This document shows, piece by piece, positions 9,638 through 18,975 of a stretch of 34,983 nucleotides of DNA. The notes under the pieces are model-generated. The model saw nothing but the letters and a program-made list of their open reading frames with translations. It was not told the DNA's origin and made no database searches. This stretch comes from Candidatus Thorarchaeota archaeon (lineage in GTDB: Archaea; Asgardarchaeota; Thorarchaeia; Thorarchaeales; Thorarchaeaceae): NCBI GenBank assembly GCA_004524565.1, contig SDNZ01000011.1:1-34983 (forward strand), in the 5' to 3' direction. The translations under genes and the position numbers were made by a program. Every line of letters starts with the position of its first letter. The stretch's first letter is position 1.

Positions 9638-10333
9638 GTGGAGCCTAGTACAAGCATCTACGCAATCAGAACGACTATTGGTCAGGAACGTAGTGTCACT
9701 GACTTGGTCACAACAGCTGTGATAGGTGAGAGTGATATTTGGGAATGTCCATTCTGCAAAGAGGATTTCTCCTCAGAAAAAGCAACCAAACAGCACATGA
9801 AGAGCTGTAAAAAGATGGGTAAGAAATCAGGAGATCCTGTACTTATTTCCACAAACCAATTGAAGGGGCGAGTGAAAGCTATTCTTGTTCCTGAAACCCT
9901 GCGAGGGTATGTTTTCATTGAGACAACTGAATTCCGTGATGTAGAGATTGCGATTTCAGGAGTCCCCCATGTTCGCGGTCGGGTTGGCGGTAAAGTTAGT
10001 CTAAGTGAGATTGACAAATTCTTAGCACCACCACCTGCAGCAGAAGGAATCTCAGAGGGAGATGTTGTAGAGATAATCTCAGGTCCATTCAAGGGAGAAC
10101 GTGCAAAAGTAGTACGTGTTGACGCAGGTAAAGAGGAACTCATCCTTGAGCTTCTTGATAGTCCATATACTATTCCGGTAAGAGTCCATGCAGACTTTGC
10201 TAAGATTGTTGAGCGAGCTGAGCGTGTTGAGGTAGTAGGTGGATCTGCTGAAGGTGCAGAAGAGAAAGAGTCAACAAGTGATGACTTTGATGATGAAGAC
10301 TCGTTCTGGGCACACTCAACAGATGATGAATAG
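9638..10333 (+). CDS. spt5: Transcription elongation factor Spt5/NusG with inserted zinc finger and acidic tail
   Basis: NGN pieces SIYAIRTTIGQERSVTDLV and VKAILVPETLRGYVFIE...GVPHVRGRVGGKVSLSEIDKFL; KOW EGDVVEIISGPFKGERAKVVRVD; CPFC...HMKSC insert. Confidence 0.95.
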   Translation: MEPSTSIYAIRTTIGQERSVTDLVTTAVIGESDIWECPFCKEDFSSEKATKQHMKSCKKMGKKSGDPVLISTNQLKGRVKAILVPETLRGYVFIETTEFRDVEIAISGVPHVRGRVGGKVSLSEIDKFLAPPPAAEGISEGDVVEIISGPFKGERAKVVRVDAGKEELILELLDSPYTIPVRVHADFAKIVERAERVEVVGGSAEGAEEKESTSDDFDDEDSFWAHSTDDE

Positions 10334-10544
10334 TATCTTCGAACCATGACGTTTGTTGCAAAGGATTCCCTACAATAGACATCAAAGAAGTATAATCAGT
10401 TTGAGAATTGACATTGTTATGCGTCCTTGATATTTCCTTTGCCACCCATGTCATAATCCTTATAACCAAATTAGAAGGCGACGGCTTGACTCCTTAATAT
10501 GATACGGTCGTTTCGAATGCTGTGTCTGGAGTTAACTTCGTGAT

Positions 10545-10587
10545 ATGCAGTAGACCATGCATTTGGTCGAAAATTACCATACTGCAT
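10545..10587 (+). promoter_or_regulatory. Structured mRNA leader upstream of rpl11
   Basis: ATGCAGTA (10545-10552) pairs perfectly with TACTGCAT (10580-10587); inner GACCA/TGGTC stem (10553-10557/10564-10568). Confidence 0.55.
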
Positions 10588-10604
10588 TCAGGAGCGTTAT
10601 ACAA

Positions 10605-11105
10605 ATGAGTGAAAAACCAATAACAGTAGAGGCTTTGGTAGAAGGTGGAAAGGCCAGCGGCGGACCTCCAATTGGACCAGCTCTGGGACCAACGGGAGTG
10701 AACATCTTCCAGGTCGTTACCAAAATCAATGAGATTACAGCGCCTTTCACAGGATTGAAAGTACCTGTAACAATCATAGTGAATCCCAATGACAAAAGCT
10801 TCGAAATAGAAGTAGGTACACCCCCTACAAGTGCATTGATACTGAAAGAGGTCGGTGTTTCAAAGGGTTCAGGAGAACCTAGCACCAAGATTGTTGGTAA
10901 CCTAACAGTCGACCAATTGAAGACCATCGCTAAAGGAAAAGAAAGCGCTTTGTCAGCCCAAACAATGAAAGCAGCAGTAATGATAGTATCAGGTAGCTGT
11001 GGACAAATGGGCGTTACAATTGAGGGGAAGACAGCAAAGAAGTTCCAAGCAGAAGTCCGCGAAGGTACATGGGATGCTCAGCTGGATGGACCATTAAGGG
11101 AGTGA
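10605..11105 (+). CDS. rpl11: Ribosomal protein L11
   Basis: EALVEGGKASGGPPIGPALGPTGVNIFQVVTKIN; ATG at 10605 preferred because the track start (10557) lies inside the leader hairpin. Confidence 0.95.
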   Translation: MSEKPITVEALVEGGKASGGPPIGPALGPTGVNIFQVVTKINEITAPFTGLKVPVTIIVNPNDKSFEIEVGTPPTSALILKEVGVSKGSGEPSTKIVGNLTVDQLKTIAKGKESALSAQTMKAAVMIVSGSCGQMGVTIEGKTAKKFQAEVREGTWDAQLDGPLRE

Positions 11106-11111
11106 TAGTGC

Positions 11112-11768
11112 ATGTCGTCAAATATTGGATCAATTGAAGCGTCAGTTGCTGAGGCAAGGGCTAAGGGTACTGAAAGAGATATCAAATTCGAACAAAGCTT
11201 TGATCTAGCAGTCAACTTCAGGAAAAAAGAGTTGGATGTTACCAAACCTGAGAACAGGTTCAATCAAGAGCTTATTCTTCCAAATATCCTCGTTCCAGTA
11301 CCAAAGATTTGTGCATTCGGAGATGGCGAGTTCGCAGATGCAGTAACCGCTGCAGGTGCAGAACGTGTTGTATCAAAGGATGATATACCCAGATTAGGCG
11401 AAGAGAAAAAGGAAAGGAAGAACTTGGCAAAGAACTATGATTTCTTCATAGCAGCCACAGATGCTATGCCCCTTATAGGTCGGTATCTGGGACAAGCTCT
11501 TGGTTCAAGAGGAAAAATGCCACGTCCATTCCCACCACAAGCAGACTTCTCTGCGATTGTAAATCAGTATCATCGTACAGTTCGTATCAGAATGAGAAAC
11601 ACACCCACATTTCATGTCAAAGTTGGACATGTGAAAATGAGTGATAGAGAGATAGCAGATAACATCGTTGCAGTGCTAAACCTAGTTGAGAGTAAAGGAT
11701 TCAAAGATAGGATTAGTAATGTTGTTCTGAAGACAACCATGGGACCTGCAATTGTAATATCCATCTAG
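11112..11768 (+). CDS. rpl1: Ribosomal protein L1
   Basis: YDFFIAATDAMPLIGRYLGQALGSRGKMPRPFP and TMGPAIVISI C-terminus. Confidence 0.95.
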   Translation: MSSNIGSIEASVAEARAKGTERDIKFEQSFDLAVNFRKKELDVTKPENRFNQELILPNILVPVPKICAFGDGEFADAVTAAGAERVVSKDDIPRLGEEKKERKNLAKNYDFFIAATDAMPLIGRYLGQALGSRGKMPRPFPPQADFSAIVNQYHRTVRIRMRNTPTFHVKVGHVKMSDREIADNIVAVLNLVESKGFKDRISNVVLKTTMGPAIVISI

Positions 11769-11782
11769 GTCGGTGATTAATA

Positions 11783-12793
11783 GTGTCAGCATATGAAAAA
11801 ACAATCCCCCAATGGAAAGTTGACTCAGTTGAAACCCTAACGGCAACTATCAATGATAGTAAGATGATAGGTCTTGTGAACGTTGAAGGTGTCGGAGCTA
11901 AACAGCTTCAGGGGATTCGTGATAGTCTGAGAGGTTCTGCAGTCATTAAGATGTCGCGTAACACTCTGATGATCAGGGCACTGGAGAAATCCACGAAGAA
12001 AGGTATCAAGGACCTGACTGCTTATGTCACAGGACCTGTTGCTTTTGTCTTTAGTGAACAAGACCCCTTTGTTTTGAGCAAATTCCTTGCTGCAAACAAG
12101 GCTGCTGCTCCAGCAAAAGGTGGTCAGACTTCTCCAAAGGATATCATAGTCCCAGCCATGAACACTGGGGTTGCACCTGGACCGTTCATTAGTGAACTTG
12201 CAGGTCTCAAAATCCCATCCAGAGTAAAGGGTGGTTCAATTCACATTACCGATGATACTGTCGCTGTCAAAGCTGGAGGAGTAATCTCCAATGCTATGGC
12301 TATGATGTTGAGCAGACTTGGGATTGAACCCATGGAACTTCAACTCAAACTCATCGCAGCTTACACGGATGGCGAAGTTCTTACTGCAGATAGCTTCGAA
12401 GTCGATCTGGAGTCCTTGTTCAGCCAGGTTCTCTTAGGTCATCAATACGCAGTCAATCTGTCGGTCAATACTGGATTCCCAACTGAGGAAACAATGCCAC
12501 TAATCATAGCAAAGGTGAACATGGAAGCCAAGAGTCTAGCACTGAAAATTGGGTTCTTTGTACCTGAAATGCTGAATGAGTTCCTTGCAAAGGCTAACTC
12601 TGAAGCAGCTGCTTTGGCAATGGCAGCATTCGAGAAGGATCCAGAAGCAATACCCTCCGAAATCTTAGGTCAAGTTAGGACAGCTGTAGCTACGTCAGAA
12701 GTAGCAACTACTGAAGCGGCGCAGCCAGATGAGCCTGAAGAAGAAGAAGAGGCGGAAGAAGAAACAGCAGGCATAGGAAGCCTGTTTGGATAA
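11783..12793 (+). CDS. rpl10: Ribosomal protein L10/P0
   Basis: [36 protein letters not shown], acidic tail ending GIGSLFG. Confidence 0.95.
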   Translation: MSAYEKTIPQWKVDSVETLTATINDSKMIGLVNVEGVGAKQLQGIRDSLRGSAVIKMSRNTLMIRALEKSTKKGIKDLTAYVTGPVAFVFSEQDPFVLSKFLAANKAAAPAKGGQTSPKDIIVPAMNTGVAPGPFISELAGLKIPSRVKGGSIHITDDTVAVKAGGVISNAMAMMLSRLGIEPMELQLKLIAAYTDGEVLTADSFEVDLESLFSQVLLGHQYAVNLSVNTGFPTEETMPLIIAKVNMEAKSLALKIGFFVPEMLNEFLAKANSEAAALAMAAFEKDPEAIPSEILGQVRTAVATSEVATTEAAQPDEPEEEEEAEEETAGIGSLFG

Positions 12794-12813
12794 ACAAACA
12801 CGAGGTAATAACA

Positions 12814-13113
12814 ATGGAATACGTATACGCAGCACTTCTGCTCCATAAAGCAAGTGGAAAATTGACTGCCAAGGCAATGGAAGATGTTCTAACCGCAGCA
12901 GGCTCCACACCTGACAAAGGTAGGATCAAGGCTTTGCTCGCAGCCCTCAAAGATGTTGATATCGATGAGGCTCTAAAGAGCGCAGCCGCTATGCCAGTTG
13001 CAGCAGCTCCCGCCGCAGCCGGTGCAGCAGCACCAGCAGAAGCTAAGAAAGAAGAAGAGGAAGAAGAGAAAGAAGAAGAGTTCACCGCTGGACTTGGAAG
13101 TCTATTCGGTTAG
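12814..13113 (+). CDS. rpl12: Ribosomal protein L12/P1
   Basis: [30 protein letters not shown], Ala-rich hinge, acidic tail ending GLGSLFG. Confidence 0.95.
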   Translation: MEYVYAALLLHKASGKLTAKAMEDVLTAAGSTPDKGRIKALLAALKDVDIDEALKSAAAMPVAAAPAAAGAAAPAEAKKEEEEEEKEEEFTAGLGSLFG

Positions 13114-13236
13114 AATATTCTTGTTCTTCTCGTCTGATTCCTTTAGCATAGAGGACAGGCAGGTCGCGAGCTTGCCTTGTCCACTGAATTATTTTCAACC
13201 CACACACAGATATCGCAAGATGTGTATTTGTAACCT

Positions 13237-14004
13237 ATGAAAATTATCTACCATCCGCTCATGCTGGAAACATATGACAGCACACCAGCAGGAGCTCTTG
13301 GTCGTCTGGAGTCTGCTGTAGAGATTCTCAGTAAACAGTCGGGCTATGAATTCATTGAACCATCACTAGCCACAGAAGAACAAATTCTTAGAGCCCATAC
13401 TAAACGATTAATGAAGAAGGTTGAGAGACGATCTCATCTCTCGCGAATGTCGTTACTTGCTGCTGGAGGAGCAATACTGGCAGGAGAACTAGCGGTGAAA
13501 GGAGAACCCGTATTTGCATTAATACGACCTCCAGGACATCATGCCTCCGAAGACTCTCATTGGGGATTTTGTTATTACAATAATATCGCTGTTTCACTAT
13601 TAGATTTGTGTGCAAAAGGTCTCATCAACTCAGCATTCATCCTCGATTTTGACCTTCATGATGGAGATGGAAATATCAATATCCTTGGAGATGACAAGAG
13701 ATTCACTATCTACAATCCGAATGGGAATGGTGATGAACAGTATCTTGCTGATACAAAGCGAGCACTTGATGATTCACCGGATGTTGATATCATAGTAGCT
13801 TCTGCAGGATTTGATGAGTATGAAGGTGACTGGGGAGGAAATCTTTCTACTGACGCATTCAGGAAGATAGGCAAATTGATGTACGATTTTGCTGAGGAAC
13901 GTTGTCAGGGTCGTCGATATGGATTACTCGAAGGAGGGTATAATTTTGGAGACCTAGGAAAGAATGTGCTTGCATTCTGTGAAGGATTGAGGGGGAATCA
14001 CTAG
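13237..14004 (+). CDS. Histone deacetylase / acetylpolyamine amidohydrolase family protein
   Basis: RPPGHHASEDSHWGFCYYNNIAVSLL, DFDLHDGDGN, ASAGFDEYEGD, LEGGYN. Confidence 0.9.
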   Translation: MKIIYHPLMLETYDSTPAGALGRLESAVEILSKQSGYEFIEPSLATEEQILRAHTKRLMKKVERRSHLSRMSLLAAGGAILAGELAVKGEPVFALIRPPGHHASEDSHWGFCYYNNIAVSLLDLCAKGLINSAFILDFDLHDGDGNINILGDDKRFTIYNPNGNGDEQYLADTKRALDDSPDVDIIVASAGFDEYEGDWGGNLSTDAFRKIGKLMYDFAEERCQGRRYGLLEGGYNFGDLGKNVLAFCEGLRGNH

Positions 14005-14007
14005 AAT

Positions 14008-14463
14008 ATGATGTACAAGATGATAGTTTCTGCGGTTCGAAGACACCTCGAAGAGACCCTACCATTAGTCAAACAGCTTACTGAAGTCAATGTAATGAGT
14101 AGACCTATTGATGGAGGCAGAGAGATAGGGGAGGTTGTTCTCCACCTAGTGAGATCCCTCGAGTATTATTTGAAGGGAATCACAACTAGTCAATGGGAAC
14201 CTCCTCCGTATTTCCTTGAAACCTACGACTCTGCGGAATCAATTATAGAACTAACTGAAAAGGTCTTCAAACAAGCTAAGGTATATACAAGCCTGATTTC
14301 AACAAGTGATTTGGGACGAAAGATAGAGTCTTTCAATCGACCTACAACTGTAGCAGAATTAATTCTGGAAATGATTGAACATAGTATACACCATCGAGGA
14401 CAGATTACTGTATACTATAGACATCTTGGAGTGGACCCAACACCAATTCCCTACATCATCTAA
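14008..14463 (+). CDS. DinB-like four-helix protein
   Basis: GREIGEVVLHLVRSLEYYLKG...ELILEMIEHSIHHRGQITVYYRHLG; spaced His pattern of DinB/YfiT. Confidence 0.75.
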   Translation: MMYKMIVSAVRRHLEETLPLVKQLTEVNVMSRPIDGGREIGEVVLHLVRSLEYYLKGITTSQWEPPPYFLETYDSAESIIELTEKVFKQAKVYTSLISTSDLGRKIESFNRPTTVAELILEMIEHSIHHRGQITVYYRHLGVDPTPIPYII

Positions 14464-14501
14464 AGCTAGCGAAGGGGGGAAGAATATCCCCCAGCAAAGC
14501 A

Positions 14502-14840
14502 TCAATTATCAAGTCCTTCAAAGACCTTTTCAAGCATTTTTCGATAATTCTCAAATGCAATCCGACCCGACTTAGTCATGCTAAGGATAGTATGAGGTTT
14601 CTTTTCTTGAAACTCCTTTGTTACTTCGATATATCCAACATCCTCGAGCTTAGTCATATGAGATGAGAGATTGCCCCAAGTAAGACCAGTTTGACGCATG
14701 ATATAGATAAAATCTGCTTCATCTACTACGTAAAGCTGTGTCATAATCTGCAGTCGAGCAGGTTCATGGATGATCTTATCAATCTCAAGTGGGGAATCTC
14801 TATCTTCATTGCTCACTCGAACTATCCTCCTGGATATCAA
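14502..14840 (-). CDS. Winged-helix transcriptional regulator (ArsR/MarR-like)
   Basis: IIHEPARLQIMTQLYVVDEADFIYIMRQTGLTWGNLSSHMTKLEDVGYIEVTKEF. Confidence 0.85.
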   Translation of the reverse strand: MISRRIVRVSNEDRDSPLEIDKIIHEPARLQIMTQLYVVDEADFIYIMRQTGLTWGNLSSHMTKLEDVGYIEVTKEFQEKKPHTILSMTKSGRIAFENYRKMLEKVFEGLDN

Positions 14841-15453
14841 TCACGGGATTTGAGTGAAGAAAGTATGCAAATTTTACGATACCAACTATAAGCAACCCAA
14901 AGCCTAGCAAAATTGAGAAAGCTAGTAGACCATCAAAAGGTCCGTCGGGAGGGTAGGTCAAAGTGATCGTGGACATCACCAATCCAAAGATAGTTGCTAC
15001 TATACCAAAACCCCAGTATATCTTCGCTCCTGTTCTATATACCAGATATGCACTTGGTGCAAGCAGTGCCGCTCCAAGGATGAATGGAAATACTAGGAAC
15101 CAATTATAGTAATTCGCTACGTCTTGAGTCATCAGCATGATGAGTATTCCTGAGGATATAATTACAATAAACAACAGCGTAAGCAGAGCTTTCGGTCTAT
15201 AGTCTAAGGGGTCAGTCCGTAATTTTACATACCCTACACGAGGGTTGGTATACTTCTTACGGAATATTTCAGTATATTGTGGAAGGAATAGGACATATAT
15301 CAAAACGAAGATACCAACGAAAGCTGGTTGGATGAAGATAACTGGAGTCATCATGAAGAAGAATCCAGCCAATATCTCAATGAAACCATCTTTCATGGTT
15401 GCTCTGTAAGCATCCTGTCCTGTTTTTACCAAATCTTTATCGTTCATTATCAA
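14806..15453 (-). CDS. Multi-pass membrane protein, operon partner of the winged-helix regulator
   Basis: 215 aa with multiple hydrophobic helices; overlaps the regulator start by about 35 bp. Confidence 0.75.
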   Translation of the reverse strand: MIMNDKDLVKTGQDAYRATMKDGFIEILAGFFFMMTPVIFIQPAFVGIFVLIYVLFLPQYTEIFRKKYTNPRVGYVKLRTDPLDYRPKALLTLLFIVIISSGILIMLMTQDVANYYNWFLVFPFILGAALLAPSAYLVYRTGAKIYWGFGIVATIFGLVMSTITLTYPPDGPFDGLLAFSILLGFGLLIVGIVKFAYFLHSNPVIDIQEDSSSEQ

Positions 15454-15460
15454 TCACTGT

Positions 15461-15491
15461 ACAAAGTGCTTTGTATTGCAAAGTGCTTTGT
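15461..15491. promoter_or_regulatory. Tandem palindromic operator sites
   Basis: ACAAAGTGCTTTGT (15461-15474) and GCAAAGTGCTTTGT (15478-15491), between a minus-strand TATA-like element (~15496-15503) and the start codon at 15453. Confidence 0.75.
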
Positions 15492-15573
15492 AAGCATATA
15501 AAGTCTTACAACCACGTAATGCAAAGGACCTTTCGGAAAGCTTTATGTCCTAACAAAAATCTCGGAAATTATA

Positions 15574-15683
15574 GGGCCCGTTGCCTAGCCCGGTACCTTA
15601 TGCAATCAATGCGTTGTGTGGGAACATAGGGCGCCAGCCTTCTAAGTTGGAGTTCGTGCGTTCGAATCGCACCGGGCCCGCCA
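15574..15683 (+). tRNA. tRNA-Arg (anticodon UCU) interrupted by a ~32-34 nt intron in the D-loop; CCA encoded
   Basis: Acceptor GGGCCCG/CGGGCCC, D-stem GCCT/GGGC, anticodon arm CCAGC-CTTCTAA-GTTGG, T-arm GTGCG-TTCGAAT-CGCAC, G + CCA; extra sequence (~15594-15627) inside the D-loop. Confidence 0.85.
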
Positions 15684-15711
15684 TTTTGCATTTTGAAAAT
15701 AACTAAGTGAA

Positions 15712-17433
15712 CTAATTCTCAAAGGAGAAGGATTGTTCTAACCAGTCAGGGATCTCCATATCTAATACAGTCGAAACATCACTCAAAGATTCAAGGGTTT
15801 TAGCAGCCTTGAGTCGTACAGCTCGTTTTCCTCCGATTCCGGGAATAGTTTTCCATTGCGCCATTGATGCCTCTTTTGGTTTGAAAGGATAAGGAAGGAC
15901 TGTTAGAGACCTTGGACCATGATCTACTACAAATACATCATGAGGAATTTGATTGTCACCTACTAATGGCATATGACATAGGAGAGGGTAAGTGCCAAGC
16001 TGCCGAAGGAGCATATGATTGCCTTCTACTGCATCAAGAAAAACAGAGTGAAGAATGGTTCCTGCTGGTGCGACTCTTCGAATCATTTCACTATCGACGG
16101 TATCACGAATTTCCTGTCGATGTTTGAAGAACTGGTTCCTCTTGATGCCCTTGCCTGAGGTTTTTCCAAGCATAGTTCCTTCAAGTCCGATGACTTGCCT
16201 GATGTTGATTCTTCGCACGATTAATCCTTCATCTAGAATCTGTCTGAGGAAATTCATATTGTGCTCAAGTGTTTTCTTTGACTCTCCAGGAAGACCATAG
16301 AGTAGGTTGATACCAGGGAGAAGATGTGGAAGTCCTCGCGGTTCTCTCGTTCCACCTACTTCATTTAGGATACGAACTGCTTCAATCATTTCATCTACAG
16401 AGCCCTTGAGATTATTCTTTTTTACAACCTCAGGATCAGTAGATTCCACGCCGAATGCTGCTACATCTCCAGGTGTATGATACTTCATTATTGCTTTCGC
16501 AACCTGTTTCGATTCAGTAGGATGATGAGCAATTGTTCCTGGATTTACATTATCAATATGAAGTACATCTAACTCAGGAGCTATCTGTCTGATTGTAGAG
16601 AATAAGTCCTCAATAGCGTTAGCATTGGGTGTAGGGAACTCTTCTTCACCGATCTCTTTTGATCCATAAGAAAACAGATCCGCCTGATGACCAAGACGAA
16701 ATGCTCGTACTCCTAATTCATAGAGCGACTCAATTTCAGCAGCTATACTCTTGACGGTCCTCTGTTGGGGAATTCCATAGGAAGGCTCGATACAAAAAGA
16801 ACAGCCACCTGTCAGGAAACGTGGACAGCCACGATAGGTTTCTATCTCGCAGATTATGTGGTTTGTGTGATATCCAGGATGCTGTGCAACAATCCTTGAC
16901 CCTTTTACAATGAACTCCTCAATTTCAGCTGCACTCTCTCTTGTTGCCCCCATATCTGCGGATTCAAGTCCAATTGAGTGGTCGAAAATCTGTGAGAAGA
17001 CAACTTCAGCATCCCCCTTGACAACATAGTCAAACGGTGGAACCAATACATCGGAACTGAGTGCGATTTTCCCGCCTTCTATCCCACATCCGAAATTTCC
17101 CCAAGGGCCTACCAGAACCTTAGGGATATCTTCTAAAATCGGAGAAGAAAAGAGTGTACGAGCCTCTCGAATGGAGATTGGGGTTCCACCTACATATTTC
17201 CCGGGGACAATCATTCCAGCTATCAAGATAAGGAGGTCCATCTTCGACCATTCTCTTTGCGCATTCTCAAAACTCGTACGCACTTGGTCAATTGTCCGAT
17301 AATGGATTTGTATCTTGGAAGACTGTGCCCAGATAGCACCAGCAACATAGCGAGGGTAGATGCTTACATAGGGAGGAACGCCCAAGACAGTGGGCTCGTC
17401 AACATACCCATCAAGTATTGCTATTCGTTCCAA
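15712..17433 (-). CDS. Radical SAM protein with C-terminal helix-hairpin-helix
   Basis: IETYRGCPRFLTGGCSFCIEPSYG cluster motif; C-terminal WKTIPGIGGKRAVRLKAAKTLESL HhH. Confidence 0.85.
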   Translation of the reverse strand: MERIAILDGYVDEPTVLGVPPYVSIYPRYVAGAIWAQSSKIQIHYRTIDQVRTSFENAQREWSKMDLLILIAGMIVPGKYVGGTPISIREARTLFSSPILEDIPKVLVGPWGNFGCGIEGGKIALSSDVLVPPFDYVVKGDAEVVFSQIFDHSIGLESADMGATRESAAEIEEFIVKGSRIVAQHPGYHTNHIICEIETYRGCPRFLTGGCSFCIEPSYGIPQQRTVKSIAAEIESLYELGVRAFRLGHQADLFSYGSKEIGEEEFPTPNANAIEDLFSTIRQIAPELDVLHIDNVNPGTIAHHPTESKQVAKAIMKYHTPGDVAAFGVESTDPEVVKKNNLKGSVDEMIEAVRILNEVGGTREPRGLPHLLPGINLLYGLPGESKKTLEHNMNFLRQILDEGLIVRRINIRQVIGLEGTMLGKTSGKGIKRNQFFKHRQEIRDTVDSEMIRRVAPAGTILHSVFLDAVEGNHMLLRQLGTYPLLCHMPLVGDNQIPHDVFVVDHGPRSLTVLPYPFKPKEASMAQWKTIPGIGGKRAVRLKAAKTLESLSDVSTVLDMEIPDWLEQSFSFEN

Positions 17434-18426
17434 CTAATCCCATCCCTTTACATTATCATAACCTGATTCAGGGATATCTATGTAGCCTTCTTTCGTTTCA
17501 TACACGACTCCTTCTCCCATCTTGGTATATCCAATGTTGTAAAGTGGTACTTTCTGCTTTTGAGCAATATCTAATGCAGTTTCCCATTTTTCTTCCGGGA
17601 TTGATAGAACGAGTATGAATTCTTCTCCACCCTGCATTACATAATTGAATTCCATAATATTGTTGTTACGAGCGAATTTCATCACTTCTGTAGGAATGGG
17701 TAGACTATCAATAACAAACGCCAATCCACTCTGTTTCGCCATCGTGTGAAGTGTGATACCCAAGCCATCGCTACTGTCCATTGATGCATTAACTGCACCT
17801 TCTTTAGCTAAGGCATGGACAAATTCGTGATGAATATGAGGATTAAGAGCAGCTGCTAGAGCATCATATTTCAGATTGTTTTCGATTGATTTTCCATGTA
17901 ATAGATGGTCAAATGCAACTCTGGTCAGACCAAGCTCCCCGGTTACTGCGAGAATATCATTTGGTTGTGATCCACCTCTGGTTATTATTCCATTAGCGGG
18001 TGCAAACCCAATTCCAACCCCAGTAAGGACTACATCGCTTGCAATTCCAAAGTCTCCACCGATAAACGCTATGCCAGTCTTCATACAATATTGAGAGTAT
18101 CCACGAACGAGGTCTTCAGCATCCTCAACAGGATAGTCTTTTGGAACACATAATGAGAGCATAGCCACTTTTGGTATAGCCCCTTTTGCTGCGACATCAC
18201 TAATTGTCATTACTGCAGTCTTCTTTCCTGCTTGAGCTGCAGTCATCTCAGGCAACCAATCAGTCTTACGAACAAAAGTATCGACATTAACAACAAGATT
18301 TTGTCCATTTTCCATGGGAATATCTGATGCATCTTCATCAAAACCTAGTATGGCTCCTTCGAGAGAGTGTACATAGTTCTTTATCCGCTGAAGAAATTCC
18401 CGCTCACTGGGCATTGATATATCCAT
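17434..18426 (-). CDS. thiL: Thiamine-monophosphate kinase / AIR synthase-related protein
   Basis: GFDEDASDI, MTISDVAAKGAIPKVAMLSLCVP, GGDFGIASDVVLTGVGIG, ASMDSSDGLGITL, VMQGGEEFILVLSI. Confidence 0.85.
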   Translation of the reverse strand: MDISMPSEREFLQRIKNYVHSLEGAILGFDEDASDIPMENGQNLVVNVDTFVRKTDWLPEMTAAQAGKKTAVMTISDVAAKGAIPKVAMLSLCVPKDYPVEDAEDLVRGYSQYCMKTGIAFIGGDFGIASDVVLTGVGIGFAPANGIITRGGSQPNDILAVTGELGLTRVAFDHLLHGKSIENNLKYDALAAALNPHIHHEFVHALAKEGAVNASMDSSDGLGITLHTMAKQSGLAFVIDSLPIPTEVMKFARNNNIMEFNYVMQGGEEFILVLSIPEEKWETALDIAQKQKVPLYNIGYTKMGEGVVYETKEGYIDIPESGYDNVKGWD

Positions 18427-18504
18427 ACCTAGACCTCATAGATTGACAAGATGGTTTCATGATAAAGTTTTATTAGAGAACTTAAGAGGTCAGCGTTTAG
18501 GTGT

Positions 18505-18580
18505 GCCTCGGTGGCTTAGGGGCTATAGCGTCTGCTTCGTAAGCAGAATGTCGCGGGTTCAAATCCCGCCCGGGGCTCCA
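18505..18580 (+). tRNA. tRNA-Thr (anticodon CGU), CCA encoded
   Basis: Acceptor GCCTCGG/CCGGGGC, anticodon arm TCTGC-TTCGTAA-GCAGA, T-arm GCGGG-TTCAAAT-CCCGC, T + CCA. Confidence 0.95.
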
Positions 18581-18740
18581 TTCTTTACTAAATTAACTAT
18601 AACTAATATTGATTGCGTGCAATCCATACATCCTAGGAAGGGGCTATAATGCCGTAAATGTACACTTCTAAGTCATGTGCAGGTTCCCACAGCTTTATAC
18701 ACTTTCGTAGGTACCTTATAATTTACAAGGTGAAATATTA

Positions 18741-18827
18741 ATGAAAACTGATAAAAAAGACGAGAAAGCCCCCACTAGGGCTAATAAACCAGGCCTCTTT
18801 GAGTGGCTGGCTGGCGCTACCAGATAA
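18741..18827 (+). CDS. Candidate small protein, 28 aa (not in ORF track)
   Basis: ATG after AAGGTGA SD-like element and upstream TATA-like CTTATAATTTA; MKTDKKDEKAPTRANKPGLFEWLAGATR. Confidence 0.4.
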   Translation: MKTDKKDEKAPTRANKPGLFEWLAGATR

Positions 18828-18851
18828 TTGAGGTAGACCAACGAAACAAAC

Positions 18852-18889
18852 GAACAGAGCGGACTGTCACATCGTGACTCCTTCTGTTC
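18852..18889. other. Stable hairpin
   Basis: Outer GAACAGA/TCTGTTC (7 bp) and inner GTCAC-ATC-GTGAC. Confidence 0.5.
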
Positions 18890-18975
18890 TGAACAATTTA
18901 CGTCTCTTATGAAATTCTCACTATACAAACTAAGTATAGATAAAAGACTCTGAGTTTGGCATCCAATATTGAACA

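Noticed and set aside
9682-10347. Long antisense ORFs (also 8464-8979, 25945-26595, 31451-32038)
   Set aside because: Shadow ORFs opposite well-supported genes.
13645-13680. HDAC active site DFDLHDGDGN as catalytically altered
   Set aside because: The D-x-H metal ligands are kept and variation at the next residue is tolerated in archaeal family members; not unusual enough.
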